Source of the DNA: Lineus longissimus
Taxonomy: Eukaryota > Nemertea > Pilidiophora > Heteronemertea > Lineidae
Length of the DNA stretch: 64,000 nucleotides
Direction of reading: 5' to 3'
Assembly (NCBI RefSeq): GCF_910592395.1
Contig: NC_088312.1
Location: 17,803,292-17,867,291 of the forward strand
Shown here piece by piece: positions 45,965 through 56,949 of this stretch (its first letter is position 1; every line of letters begins with the position of its first letter). Below the pieces are notes generated by a model. It did not search any database, had not been told where the DNA came from, and saw nothing but the letters and a program-made list of their open reading frames with translations. The position numbers and the translations under genes are program-made.

Positions 45965-47250
45965 TAGCTCAGGTCGTACAAACTACTGAAACCCCAATTT
46001 AGCACTGATAATTATTTCCCGACTTCGAACTAGTGCTCATAGATTGAACATTGAAACCAATATACACAAAAGACCCCCATACCAAGGGAATCCAGAACTT
46101 GCAGTTTTTGTAATGATGGCTCTGTCGAAGATGAATGCTATTTTCTACTTGACTGAAAACTTACCTCTGAACTAAGGTCTTCTCTTTTCAACAAACTTGA
46201 TTATACATTAAATATTACGTTCACGGACATCAAGGAGGATACCGCGGTGACGTCACGGCTTTTCCAAGATGGCGCTGCATATTGTAAACAAACTCGATCC
46301 ACGGCCAAGGGAAAATCAAGTCATCAAAAAAGTTAGATTTTTCGCATCAAATCAGAGTTATTAGTACTTTTCTGCTAGGAAATAAGTCTTCAGACAATAA
46401 GCTATCATTTGAATAATGAAAAGTGCTGTTTTGATTGGGAAAAATTGGGTTTTTTAAACCAAATAGCCGGGCACCGATCTTCCAAAATTAGCGATGGTTT
46501 CAAAACAGTCTCCCAGATATGGGGCAATCTCTTCATTATCATAATGGGATTTGGAGGCATGCTCACAGATTTTACAAGTTCGAGACCTGTAATACCTAAA
46601 ACTCGCATAGATCCCCATAGATCCCCTCTATTTGTCGAGTTAGCGCCCCTGTAAGATCATGCATTTTCGGACACTGGAACGAAATCTTCCTGCGGATATC
46701 GCGGTTTCGGTGATGATTTAAGGAGAAATTGACTGTTCTTAGAGTTGTATGGGACAGAAATGAGTTCATACTTCATGAATACATGAATATATTATGATAT
46801 GGGCGGGCTTCTAAGTCAAAACAATAACAAACTCAACTGCATCTCTACTGTATATTGCGTAGTGCATTGCCTAGTGTATTTCGTAGTGTATTTTAGCGGA
46901 GACATTATTTCCGCACTTTGGCCACGCCAAACGTCTTTTTTATTCGTGGAAGTTAATCTGCTCTGTAAATTTTATTTTACACAGGAAGAATCCATACTAG
47001 GTATTGCAATATTTCGTGTCTATTGGTGTTTTTGTGTACAGGAGCGCACCAGACAGTGAGACGCGGAGATGTGTTCAGTGCTGGTGCTGTCAGTAGACTG
47101 AATCTGATTGGCCACAGCGATCACTAATATGGGTCGGGATCACGTGATGTGACGTCACCGCGGTATCCTCCTTGCACGGACATTGAACCTTTCATCTTTA
47201 TTATATCATATAACCAAAGTGATACTGAGGTAATTGGTGTCATTCAATAG
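45965..47250 (+). pseudogene. LINE 3' end, split by a MITE
   Basis: Plus-strand text before the MITE reads TSAHRLNIETN, then CSFCNDGSVEDECYFLLD and, after one stop, KLTSELRSSLFNKLDY. This is the C-terminal region of CR1/I-like LINE polyproteins, with the C-x2-C...H/Y...C knuckle-like motif. After the MITE (46231-47174) and one copy of the 9-bp duplication, the same frame resumes (EPFIFIISYNQSD) to a stop at 47248-47250. The frame continuity shows the MITE landed in an existing LINE copy. 5' truncated; no RT seen here. Confidence 0.85.
46231..47174. mobile_element. Non-autonomous element, 9-bp target duplication
   Basis: Ends CAAGGAGGATACCGCGGTGA and its complement (inverted repeat of 26 bp). 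Perfect direct repeat CACGGACAT at 46222-46230 and 47175-47183. A 9-bp duplication fits Mutator-like elements, though the ends differ from the GGTAG family. Each inverted repeat contains GTGACGTCAC, a perfect CRE palindrome (46247-46256, 47149-47158); just inside the left one is CCAAGATGGCGCTGC, a YY1-like word. Interior open frames (46409-46654, 46799-47059) are not recognised. Confidence 0.9.
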
Positions 47251-47779
47251 AAGATTCAATAACTAATTCTGTTTTATTACCAAGTGGTCGTTAACTTCTG
47301 GCATTTAATAACTGTTTGCCCTTTTGTATTCGTCATGCATATAGTAGATAGCCTTCGCGACTTGTGTCAATTGGTTTAATAAAGCCTTTGGTAATTCTTG
47401 GTTGTGGCGTGGCAGTAATGTTTGGTTTGTCACAGCTATTGACAGGGAGGTGGGTCAGCTGCTTTTGGTTATAATTCCATTCTCTCAAGTTGACATCAAT
47501 ACTGTTGTCGGGTCCCTGTTGTTTGGCGCAAACTGTGCCCTCTGGCTGATATGGGTTCTATGGCCATGATACCGGGACTGACACGGCCCTGCTCATATGA
47601 TAACATCTAAGTATAACTGGTAAAACGAAATTGTGTTAAAAAATGTTAGTGTGCTTGTAAAGATTATATGACAGTGTAAGTGTAACTGGTTTGGAACCCG
47701 CACAAAACGTTTTTTGCCCTGCACGGAAATTTATATGCTGTACCTGTTAGTACAAAATAAACATATAAACCCAACTTAC
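47251..47779. other. Intronic, LINE 3' flank
   Basis: The first ~150 bp may be LINE 3' untranslated sequence (AATAAA at ~47376). Otherwise nothing recognised. Confidence 0.35.
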
Positions 47780-47944
47780 CGCCATTGCCGATGATGCGTT
47801 TTGTAATTCTCCATTCGATTTTTCGTCATATTGAAACATCTCCCTTAATACATCGTCGACGTCCCTGTCCCTCGGTATAATCCGAAATCCCGTCAAGTTA
47901 ACAAAGTTATGACGGAAATCCTCCATGTCTAAATTTTCTATATC
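47780..47944 (-). CDS. Kainate-type glutamate receptor, ATD exon ('NLTGFRI')
   Basis: 165 bp, 55 codons, phase 0/0, acceptor CATTTTTCAG and donor GTAAGTT. Encodes DIENLDMEDFRHNFVNLTGF and continues RIIPRDRDVDDVLREM. The family pattern 'DLE..D.E.......N.TGFR......V..(I/V)(I/L)..(W/M)' matches, including the glycosylation-like NLT. Follows the 54-bp exon at 49585. Confidence 0.94.
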
Positions 47945-48233
47945 CTGAAAAATGGACGGATGACACATGATGAAATCAGTAATGTGAAACACGTGACTTT
48001 CCTCACATTTTAAGCGGTTCCGTTTGTTTTACATGTTTTACTTCCCCATTGTGAAGTTGAAGTTATGTCAAAACCAGTGTTGGGATTCAGTCAGTGTCAA
48101 CAAAACACTGTCATCTATGGTTACCAAAGCGCTAACAGACAACATCAAACAAATTTGAAACACTGGCAGATTCAACAGCAACAAATTTCCTGTTCTAAGG
48201 CACTCAACGTGGATGTGGTTTTGAGCAGAGAAT

Positions 48234-49062
48234 GGTATATTTAGTTGTTAACGTATATGTTGTATTTGCACTAGCTAATCCTGTATCTTCATTATGTAAC
48301 AGGCAATTTTTAAAATGTCCAAAAACCAACTTTTTTATTTTATTTTATTTTCGTTCTTTTCCACAATGTATGGGTGAACTTGATGCAACAAAGGTTTTTT
48401 TTCGTTTTAATTAGAAAATTCCTGCTAAAATCTTCATTTTGAAGACTAGTTTTAGCTCGCTAGTGACCTTTGAGAACGCCCCTCATGGTCAGCAGTGTAG
48501 TCAGTCAGGGTCTTTATGAATGGGGCCATTCAACACAATTGATGGTTCAATTACTATCATAAGCAGAGGGTTGTTCAAGGGCTGTCTGTTGTAAGTGATT
48601 CCCAAACAAACGTAACATGCCAATGATTCAACCGTATTTAGATTTTTGACTTCCACACAAAAGTAGGTAGTGTTTACTCAGAAACCCATTGAATATGGTC
48701 GATCATGTTCATAACAGGAAATCTAATATGAGTTAATTTTATTGTAACTGCATGGTCCTTGGCCAACTCAGCTCAGACATGAAGGATTGGGGGTCTTTAT
48801 CAAAGGTAATGCATGAGATTAAAATCATAACATAAAAATCCGAAGCAAAAATGTGCATTTGTCACTATCGAACACATTCTTTGGAATTGCAAGTGCCAAA
48901 AAATGATGGTCATAAAGCACACTTCATGGGCTTGAGTGAATTTTTGAAAAGGCACATGAAATAAAAAAAGGTGAATTTTGGACCTTTTTGAAATGTCTGT
49001 TTCACAATGAAGGGATGGAATTAGGGTATCCAGATACAACAGATATATGAGCATCAGAGTTT
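48234..49062 (-). mobile_element. Foldback MITE, copy 2 (complete)
   Basis: Inverse match of 18672-19228 over its whole length, with both outer ends (ATGGTATATTTAGTTG at the left; complement of CATGTATCTGTTGT-like at the right). The inner halves of the ends pair: TTCATTATGTAACAGGCA against GTCTGTTTCACAATGAA. No coding. Confidence 0.75.
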
Positions 49063-49584
49063 GGTTCAAGACTTCTCGACCAGAATAACCACTCTCCTGA
49101 TTTGTGTTGTAAAACCGTCTTTGAAGACTTTGGTTGATATACTTGAAGACAATGTCACATCCAGTTAGAACAAACACCTACACCGCTCTGTTCGGAATAC
49201 CCTTTTTGAAGATGTCATGCAAAACGTTTAATTAACTTGAAGATGTCACATCCAACCAGAATACACCTGCCCCTACGGATATATCATCTTCGAATACGTC
49301 ATTTAGAAATCAGAGGTCCTTTATGGGAATACCGTATTCGAAGGTCAAATTTTGTTCATTATTCCCAATTACAAAAGGTACCAACATCTTCATAAACTGT
49401 CACTTAAACTTTGACTGATGATATGGCTGGTTAATTCCACATGTTGATGACATCTGCCCACGGCCGTTAGCCCGGCGATTTTTACTTTTGGGAAAATCCC
49501 TTTCCACCGTTACTATAAATAGCTTGCCGGAATTTATGACATTAAATAAGGCAACGAGAATGAAATAAGTCTCCAATAACTTAC

Positions 49585-49638
49585 CAAATTTGTTAATATA
49601 TAACTATGGCTGGAATCAATCATGCCTTCTTGTAAGGC
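49585..49638 (-). CDS. Kainate-type glutamate receptor, 54-bp ATD exon
   Basis: Encodes 18 residues, ALQEGMIDSSHSYILTNL, phase 0/0, with acceptor TTTTTATTGCAG and donor GTAAGTT. The family pattern is 'A...GM....(Y/H)(H/S)YI.T.L', just before the D-L-E segment of the next exon. A tiny exon of this kind is typical of kainate receptor genes (from memory). The preceding exon (first half of the amino-terminal domain) is not found to the right, so the gene is 5' incomplete here. Confidence 0.88.
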
Positions 49639-50281
49639 CTGCAATAAAAAAAGATGTTTGTTATAACATGATAATTTGCACGTACAAAAAGTGATGACTG
49701 AGAGCGGCAATGTGTATAGGTGGCCGCAAAGTTAACCAATGACAAATATTTTTTGCTAGAAATTTTCGAAATTGCCTGATTTATTTCAAAGGGCATACTG
49801 TCACAACAGGAAAGACAACACGAATGCATTTTTAATTATTAAAAGCAATGAAAAAAAAAAGATATTGAATGGAATCCCGATATAATGCTCTCAAGTGTGT
49901 CCCCCCCCCCCCCCCCCCCCCCAATGAAAACATGTCTGTCTCAAAAATATTGTGACAGATTAAAATATGGTTCTATCGAGATTCATGATAATAGGGAGTT
50001 TTCACAAATCCCCCGAAACGTCCACGTGAATGCTTATCCCATTGTTCGACTTCGTTATTAGGAGGTCAAATAATGAGGCGTTCACGTTGGCTTTCCATAA
50101 CTTGCAAAAACTCTCTAATACCTCAGAGAAAACGGCAACAATATACGCCCGTCATTCCGTGCTCTGCAAATGACCATGAGGGTGGTTAATAGGTCGGTAA
50201 CTTATATTTGCTTGGTCTAGTTGTATAGCAATACGATGTCCATTTCTATCACTCGAGATTGAGGTTTGAACATTACGCAGC
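49639..50281. other. Probably intronic, no gene recognised
   Basis: Contains a run of more than 20 C near 49900, where length may be unreliable. No 5' receptor exon seen. Confidence 0.35.
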
Positions 50282-50640
50282 CACATTGATATGACTTTTT
50301 GGTTTATTTCTATAGCGGAAGACCACCACAATCTCGGATTTATTTCAGACCAAAGATCGAGAGGGCACCACACCAACCCCACCCCATCATGTCACAGAAA
50401 ATTAAAAGCCGTCGGTTGACTCATTCAGCAGTTACAGTCAAGAATGCATCATTAAGGATGGCCACCAGGCAGCTATCTCTCGGATATTGATTCAAGCCCA
50501 ACCTCAATACCCCTGCCAAACATGCCACAGAAAATCCAAGTCCTTTGGGTCACCGTTTCTGCAGTCACCGTCAGTCCGGAATGCGAGATTTAAGATGGCT
50601 ACCTTGCAGCCATACTGGATATCGTCGGCAAGCTGCGACA
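50282..50640 (+). repeat. Same tandem family as 40990-41560
   Basis: TATTTCTATAGCGGAAGACCAC, CAGCAGTTACAGTCAAGAAT, AAGGATGGCCACCAGGCAGC and AAGATGGCTACCTTGCAGCC mark two units, in the same order as at 40990. Confidence 0.8.
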
Positions 50641-50737
50641 AACATTAGCGCATAATAAATACCCCATGAGGGCAAACCGTAATTCAGAACTCGCCCAAAA
50701 CAGAGCTCAACCATGCACCTGTGTCAAGTTCTTACTA

Positions 50738-51018
50738 CCAATGAAAAGGCCAGGGGCCATTGTGCTCACCGTATAGTTATTCATTTAGTGGTTACGAATT
50801 CATCCTGGTTAAGAAACAAGCTACATGTATTGCATAAAGGTCTAATCAAAATCGTTATGTTATGTGATGTATACTTACTTGGAGTACCTACAACAAAAAT
50901 ATTATTGAAAACAAGTCACTAATAAATGACATATTCAACATATCGCACTTTTTTACCTTTTTCCTTTATCAATTTTGGCTCCCTGGTCGCCAAGTCGAGA
51001 ATAACCGAAATTTGGTGT
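50738..51018 (+). repeat. Dispersed ~302-bp-unit repeat, copy 4 (partial)
   Basis: Head ATGAAAAGGCCAGGGGCCAT, then a unit with CTACATGTATTGCATAAAGG, ATATCGCAC and CTCCCTGGTCGCCAAGTCGA. It ends near GTGTCGGAGGTTA, where an LTR-element-like sequence begins. Confidence 0.75.
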
Positions 51019-51019
51019 C

Positions 51020-52025
51020 GGAGGTTATTGTATTGTATCTGTAGTTTTGTTACACCCAGTAATCCGGCTGAGCCTTTTGGTGCTGATCTGGTTTTAGACC
51101 GTGAAGATAGATACCGTACTATGTTGAATCCGCGTTCACGCTTTTCTGTTTCGAGCTGAACGAATAGACCCCAATAAAGGCGCGGTCGAATAGACCCCAA
51201 TAAAAGCGCAGAAGGCCGAGTTGTTCTCCCGAGCAGGGACATAACAACTGGCGACCAGTCTTAGGATTACGAATAGACTGTTGATAGTGATGGGAAGTAC
51301 GTGGATGATGGGTTTTGTATTGAATTTCAAGTGTTTCTGTCGTTTTTATTGTCGTGATCGATTTTCTTTTCTGTCTTCGCCGGCCATCGCTCCTCCAGGC
51401 ATGATTGTGCTTGTAGCAGGACATTCGTTTGTAAAAACATACAGAGTTTCCTGGTTAGGACGGGACCGGCTGCTGCAAGTCACAGAGACTTTGATATCGG
51501 ATCACGGCTAGGCCTCCCCTTTGAGTGTGTATTCATAGAGGGCAGAGGGGGTCTGAGATGTGACATAAGTAGAGTGGAATGCCTCAATATGGACTCTTTG
51601 CGTCACTGTATTACAGATGTATTGGTACTTGATATTGACACAAACGATCATTGCCAATAGTGCCCGAGTGCCAAACAAGCAGGTGACAGTATTGTAAAGC
51701 TTGCAGATGATGAAAAAGAATACTGCAGTGAAAGTTGTAGTGTGGTGTCAAGCGGTGGACCGATTTTGTGTTGGTTGATCTCACTGTGAGTTCGACGCTA
51801 AAAGGAAAGTGCTGAATGATGAGTTGTAGAGAGAGTCTCGGAATAACAAGTCGCTGGTAACATTCAAGCATGATAGGAGTGTCCTAGTGAATCTGAATTC
51901 AAGTTTGTCCACTGATGATATTCACTTTACATCAAATAGAGGTTTGGACCTGTACCATTTCAGTCTTTGAAGAGGAATTCTGCGGGGCAAACGCCAATTA
52001 GATATCATCTTATTTTGGCATCCAA
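51020..52025 (+). pseudogene. SGNH-hydrolase-like ORF remnant of a retroelement
   Basis: Three conserved blocks of an SGNH/GDSL-type domain can be read on the plus strand in the right order: IVLVAGHSFVKTY (51404-51442, block I, normally G-D-S), DVLVLDIDTND (about 51617-51649, block III) and DDIHFTSNRGLDLYHFSL (about 51913-51967, block V with the Asp-x-x-His pair), with IVKLADD between III and V. Frames change once and stops interrupt. Upstream are AATAGACCCCAATAAA repeats and ACAACTGGCGACCAG, which look like an LTR end and primer site (weak). SGNH domains are known as passengers in some invertebrate retroelements; assignment is by motif only. Confidence 0.5.
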
Positions 52026-52480
52026 AGCAAAGTGCTGTCCATGAGCAATGGGGAAGGCTGTTCCGTGACAGTTTGATAAACTAGTATTCGATATGTGACA
52101 ATTCAATATCTTCAATTTGATATCTTCAAGAGGTCTGGGGACTAAGGATGCAATTTGAGTACTAGTATTTAACTAGCAGTATCAAATTATTAATTGCATT
52201 CGTGTTTGTACATTATTGTGTATTTTACATCATTTTGCCTCATTTTCGCGTTATTCATTTTTCAGGGGCATTAGGCATAAATGTTGTTTCAGTGAATATT
52301 TCCCTGCATGTAATTTAATGTATTGTTTGTGTGCTTGATCCATGTTATGTGTTAAGGCTAAGGTACATTTCAGAATCATCACCGCAGGCTACTAGTGATC
52401 TGTTCTGTCATGGCTACAGATCGAGGAATGCAACTGCGTGGGAGGTAGCTTCTTCCTCCCGCTATCCGACCCCCACCACC

Positions 52481-52629
52481 TGTCGTGTCAGGATGAGTCA
52501 GAAGTAATTGGAGTTAAGACGATCTTTATGAACAAATATACTATTGATTCTCAAGAGCTTGAAGGTAACAACGAGAGAGAGACCAATTCCGGAAGGGTCG
52601 TGGTGGGCCTTGAAGACACTATAACAGCA
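52481..52629 (-). repeat. 3' LTR of the gypsy element
   Basis: On the minus strand begins TGCTGTTATAGTGTCTTC and ends TGACACGACA. Very short for an LTR. It carries no clear TATA box. It is followed on the left by the duplication CACC. Confidence 0.9.
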
Positions 52630-52650
52630 CATCTCCCTTTCTTTAAGAAA
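52630..52650 (-). other. Polypurine tract of the gypsy element
   Basis: Minus strand AAAGAAAGGGAGATG directly upstream of the 3' LTR: the usual primer for plus-strand DNA synthesis. Confidence 0.75.
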
Positions 52651-52969
52651 AACTAACTTTGTCCAAGTTATAACTACATGTACTGTAGTGTTGCCTTTTA
52701 CTACACTTTAGCTCATCACCATAGTCCAAGAGTTCGGATTGTCTTGTAAACAGCTCAAAAACTACACTAAGCTTTAAAGATAGCCATAATGATTTTGACT
52801 TGAACACAAATTGTTTAAAACAGCCTGAATGCACAATACAAAGTTCAACGTAAACACACTGTCTTAGTCAGATAAGACCAAAACACTGGTAGAATGTCTA
52901 TTTACACAAAGCCCACAAGTAGAACGGAGAGCGATCCGCCTGCATCCATTATACTTAGGTACAGTCCAA

Positions 52970-54300
52970 CTAATCACTGGAATATTTTGGGTTAGGTTTC
53001 ACAACCCTACCAGAACGAGTAGCGTATGGCTGCTGAGTAGCAACTACAGAGTTAGGCTTTTCAATTGACGCGTTCATACTAGCACCGTTTGTACTAGAAC
53101 TCGGAGTAATCGGGTCACTAGAAGTTTCAGATTCCACGTTGTCAGGCAGCTTATTTAGCTGTACTCGGTTTCTCCTGAATTTGCCAGTTGGAGTCTTCAC
53201 AACATAAGACCGTTCATGAACCTGCTGTTCCACAACTCCAGTCTCCTTTCGATCTGGTATGTAAACCTTGTTTCCTGGGGGCAGCACCGGCAACTTCCTT
53301 GTACGATGTCGATCATCGAAGTTACGACTATAACGACTACGTAGGTTCTCCTCCGTGCAGCGTGGTGCGATCCGGTATGATTGGCTCCAGACTTTTAGGC
53401 ACGACAGGCAGCTTGGTACGGAGCCTGCGATTCATTAACAGCTCAGCAGGGCTAAACACACAAGCGAGAGGAGTGCTACGATAATACAAGAGCGCCGCAT
53501 AAGAATCTTTTGCTGGTTTCAAAATGTCCTTCAGAGTTTGAACAGCCCGCTCTACTTTTCCTGATGAATGTCCTGGACTCATGTTTAAATGCGTGAACCC
53601 ATAGTCCTACGCAAAGTTACTGAATTCATCTGCGATATACTGCCCGCCATTATCACTCATGACTGTCTCCGGCACGCAATGCCTCGCAAACATTGACTTC
53701 AGGTGCATTATTGTCGTTGCGCTTGTCATGTCTGCGAGTTTCGCCATCTCTATATATCTAGAGAAGTGGTCTACAACGAGTAAATACCAACTCTTCCGGT
53801 ATTCATACAAGTCCGTTGAAACTTTCTGCCAAGGGCGAATAGGCATTTCCGATGGTTTTAGTGGCTCCATAGGACTTCTCGAAAGTTTCGCACAGATCCA
53901 ACATCCCTTTACCAGATCCTCTCTCTGGCGAGAAATGCCGGGCCACCAGATTGATTGCAGCACACGTTGTCTACACTTAACAATGCCCTGGTGCCCTTCA
54001 TGTACACGGTCTAACATTTCCAGCCGGAGAGAGGATGGTATAAAGAGTCTTTGGCGATAGAGCAGGAGTCCATGTAGAAGAGTGAGCTCGCCACGATGTT
54101 GCCAATACTGTTGAGGTGCGCTTTTCAACTGAGTTTTGTCTGGCCAACCGTCCTGTATATAATGGCATAACTGTAGCGAGAGTTCATCTTGTTGCTGATG
54201 GTCATATATCTGTTTGAGCCTCACACCTGTGGCAGGAAGTCCGTCAAATATGAGATAGGCATATGCCTCAGTCTCCTCCCCATTTGATAATCATCGATGA
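52970..54300 (-). pseudogene. gypsy integrase and pol C-terminus
   Basis: The open part 53607-54224 carries the zinc-binding HHCC region (HEGHQGIVKCRQRV ... CWICAKLS) and two of three catalytic acids (STDLYEY, MSDNGGQY). A TAG at ~53607 then interrupts; the third acid follows in the same frame (SSGKVERAVQTLKDIL, 53337-53582). Near 53345 a frameshift leads into 52970-53293 (LPVLPPGNKVYIPDR ... ATRSGRVVKPNPKY), the usual basic tail of gypsy integrases. Insertion of reverse-transcribed DNA would be its role; this copy is inactive. Confidence 0.9.
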
Positions 54301-54387
54301 AAGAGGACGGGACAGAGGTCGGAGCACGTGATGTGTCCGCGATATAGAGTGCTTTGCCAGGAACATATTCTATATTGTAACTGAATC

Positions 54388-56190
54388 TCATGAGACGCAT
54401 ATCCTTTGAATACGCGATGGTAACTCCCCAAGAGATTTTGATCCAAGCAACGCGATCAGCGGCTTTTGATCTGTTTCGAGTGTAAATGTCAGTCCTGATA
54501 GAAAATGATCAAAGCGGCTACACGCCCAAGTAGATGCAAGAGCTTCTTTTTCTATCTGTGCGTATCTGGTTTCTACAGGTGTTAGTGACCTTGAGGCGAA
54601 AGCTACAGGTTTCCAAACATCATCAGTGTCTAGTTGCCTCAAAACAGCCCCAAGTCCATATGACGAACTGTCCGCAATAACACGAATTTCACGCGATGGA
54701 TCATACAAGATCAGTGTCGGAGCACTACAGATGAGTTCCTTGATTTTATTGAATGAGTCCATTTGAGCCTGACCCCAATACCAAGAGTGTTTGTTCGAGA
54801 GTAACTGTCGGAGAGGCTCAGAGTGAGTTGAGAGATCGGGTATGAATTCACCGAGATGATTCACCATACCCATGAATCTACGAATATCAGAGACGCTGAG
54901 AGGTGGGGGCATTTTTGATATTGCCTCCACTTTTCCAGGATCAGCCTTAATGCCATCTTTACCAACCACATGGCCAGCAAATGTTATTTCAGGAACCTTA
55001 AACACACACTTTGCACGAATGAGAGTTACGCCAGCCTGAGCTAGCCGTTTGAGAACTTTATCAAGACGAATGTCATGTTCTTCCTCTGTATCTGCGAACA
55101 CAACAATATCATCCATGATACACACAACACCATCTAGATCACGCAAGATGCTATGAATCTGACGTTGATAGTGCTCTGGTCCTGAATTGATACCAAAGGG
55201 GAGCCTTTGATAACAATATCGCCCAAAGGGGGTGATGAAGCAAGTTGCGAGTTGAGATGCTTCATCTGCAAGTTTGATTTGATGAAATCCTCGGTTTGCA
55301 TCCAGTTTTGAGAACACTTTTGCCCCAGCCATCTGGCCAAGAACATGGTCAACTGATGGCAGTTGATGACGCTCGCGTTTCACAGATTTGTTTAATTTAG
55401 TAAAATCGCAACAAATCCTGACGCTTCCATTTTTCTTCGGAACCACCACCATGGGTGCACACCACTCAGTTGGCTCGTATACTTTACGAAGAACAGAAAG
55501 AGATTCCATGCGATCAAGTTCATCCTTGACCTTAGGCATGAGTGGAATAGCGAGTTTGCGTGGAAGTGCTACAGAGTACGGCTTGGCGCCATCCTTGAGT
55601 TGAATCTGATATGGGTGCGGCATTTCCCCTAAACCTTCAAACAGTTGTGGGTAGTCACTGATAGAACCTATGTTCAGTGATATAATGTCGAGATCACAAC
55701 TAGTTTCACGACTCAAGAGCGCTGCTGATCCATCCTCAATGACGTAAATTTCAGTCAGAGTCTGTCGATCTTTTCTGCGCATACTTGAGCGAAAACAACC
55801 CAGCACCGGCAACGGTTTACGATCCGGTCCTCTGAGAACCCTGCGCGATGGAAAAAGGAGTTTATACTTAAAGTGCTTTTCATAGATAGCCCGAGAAATA
55901 ACGTTGACATCGGCTCCAGTGTCGACACGAAATTTGAGCTTGGCGCCATCTACATCGATATTCAGATTCCATTGATCCGCATTATACGATTGCTTATCTT
56001 GATCGACTGCACCGAGAAATGCATCACGATCCTCGTCATCTCGAATGACTTCGTGTACGCCTTTGGTAGGTTTTGGTTTATTACTCTGTGTCGATTGGCA
56101 CACCGATCCAAAATGACCGCGAACTCCGCATTTATGACAGTCAGCACTGCGAGCTGGACACTGCTTACGATCATGAGGCCCCTTACCACA
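54388..56190 (-). pseudogene. gypsy pol: zinc knuckle, protease, RT, RNase H
   Basis: One long open frame (571 codons from 56103, open further upstream). Order: knuckle CHKCGVRGHFGSVC (~56120-56160), protease FRVDTGADVNVI, reverse transcriptase with CIMDDIVVF as catalytic box and FSKLDANRGFHQI as finger motif, then RNase H with VIADSSSYGLGAVL and TDQKPLIAL. It ends early through a 2-bp (AT) insertion near 54413; the expected continuation (RLMRFSYNIEYVPGKAL) follows in the next frame down to ~54230. A second knuckle just upstream has lost its first Cys (YYFCGKGPHDRKQC). Confidence 0.95.
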
Positions 56191-56271
56191 AAAATAATAG
56201 GTATTTTTGCTAGAAGAGCTATGACCATGAGAGCTAGTGGAGCCATGAGCATGAGACTTGGAAAAATATAG

Positions 56272-56866
56272 TTAGCTAGGCTTTTTCCTAGGTTTTCCCT
56301 TGACTGCAGCTACCTCTGCAGGCTTGTCAGCATTTTTGTCCATCGACTGCAACCTGGATGTACATGTAGTTGCTTCAAATGCCCTACAAATTTCAAGAGT
56401 TTTTTTCAGAGTCAGTTTGTTTTCATAGAGAAGTTTCTTTCGAATGACTTTATCTTTCACACCAACGACCAAACGGTCACGAACTAGCCAATCGTAACTT
56501 AGCGGCGTAAAAATCGTCGAAGTTTTCATTTGGTTTCTGTTCACGCATGTTGAACATGTAGCGCTCATAAGTTTCATTCGCCTGTCCTATGCACAGTGTA
56601 CCCATTTTCTGAAGAACGATATCAATAACAGTCTTTTGCTCAGCATTTTCGAAACTGAGAGAGTTAAATGCTAGCAAAGCAGATTTTGTGAAGCACGTGA
56701 GCAGTGTGGCTGTACGTTCTTCTTGTCCTTGTCGACAAGACCTGCTGAGAGTTCAAAGTTGGCCCACTACACACCTGCTCAAACAGCTCCCAATCAGCTA
56801 TGCTCTGTTACTGGCCTTTGAAAGATCAAGCTTTTTCGGGAATGGAACATGGTTACAAGTTGCCAT
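56272..56866 (-). pseudogene. gypsy gag remnant
   Basis: Probable start at 56866 (MATCNHVPFPKKLDL). Pieces in three frames: a segment at 56477-56677 with NFDDFYAAKLRLAS and one at 56272-56577 with YDWLVRDRLVVGVKDK and KKTLEICRAFEATT, the typical end of the gag capsid-like domain ('F...L..LA..C.F....D...RDR.V.G..D'). Frameshifts and stops disable it. Confidence 0.75.
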
Positions 56867-56933
56867 ATTTCACGAGCCACAAGAGGTGGATAACGAAAAT
56901 CAATAGTTCAGAGTGTTGATGGATATCTTTAGC

Positions 56934-56949
56934 ACCACTTCTGACACCA
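56934..56949 (-). other. Primer-binding site of the gypsy element
   Basis: Minus strand TGGTGTCAGAAGTGG begins at the very next base after the 5' LTR. It would pair with a tRNA ending CCACTTCTGACACCA; a leucine tRNA is likely (from memory). Confidence 0.8.
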
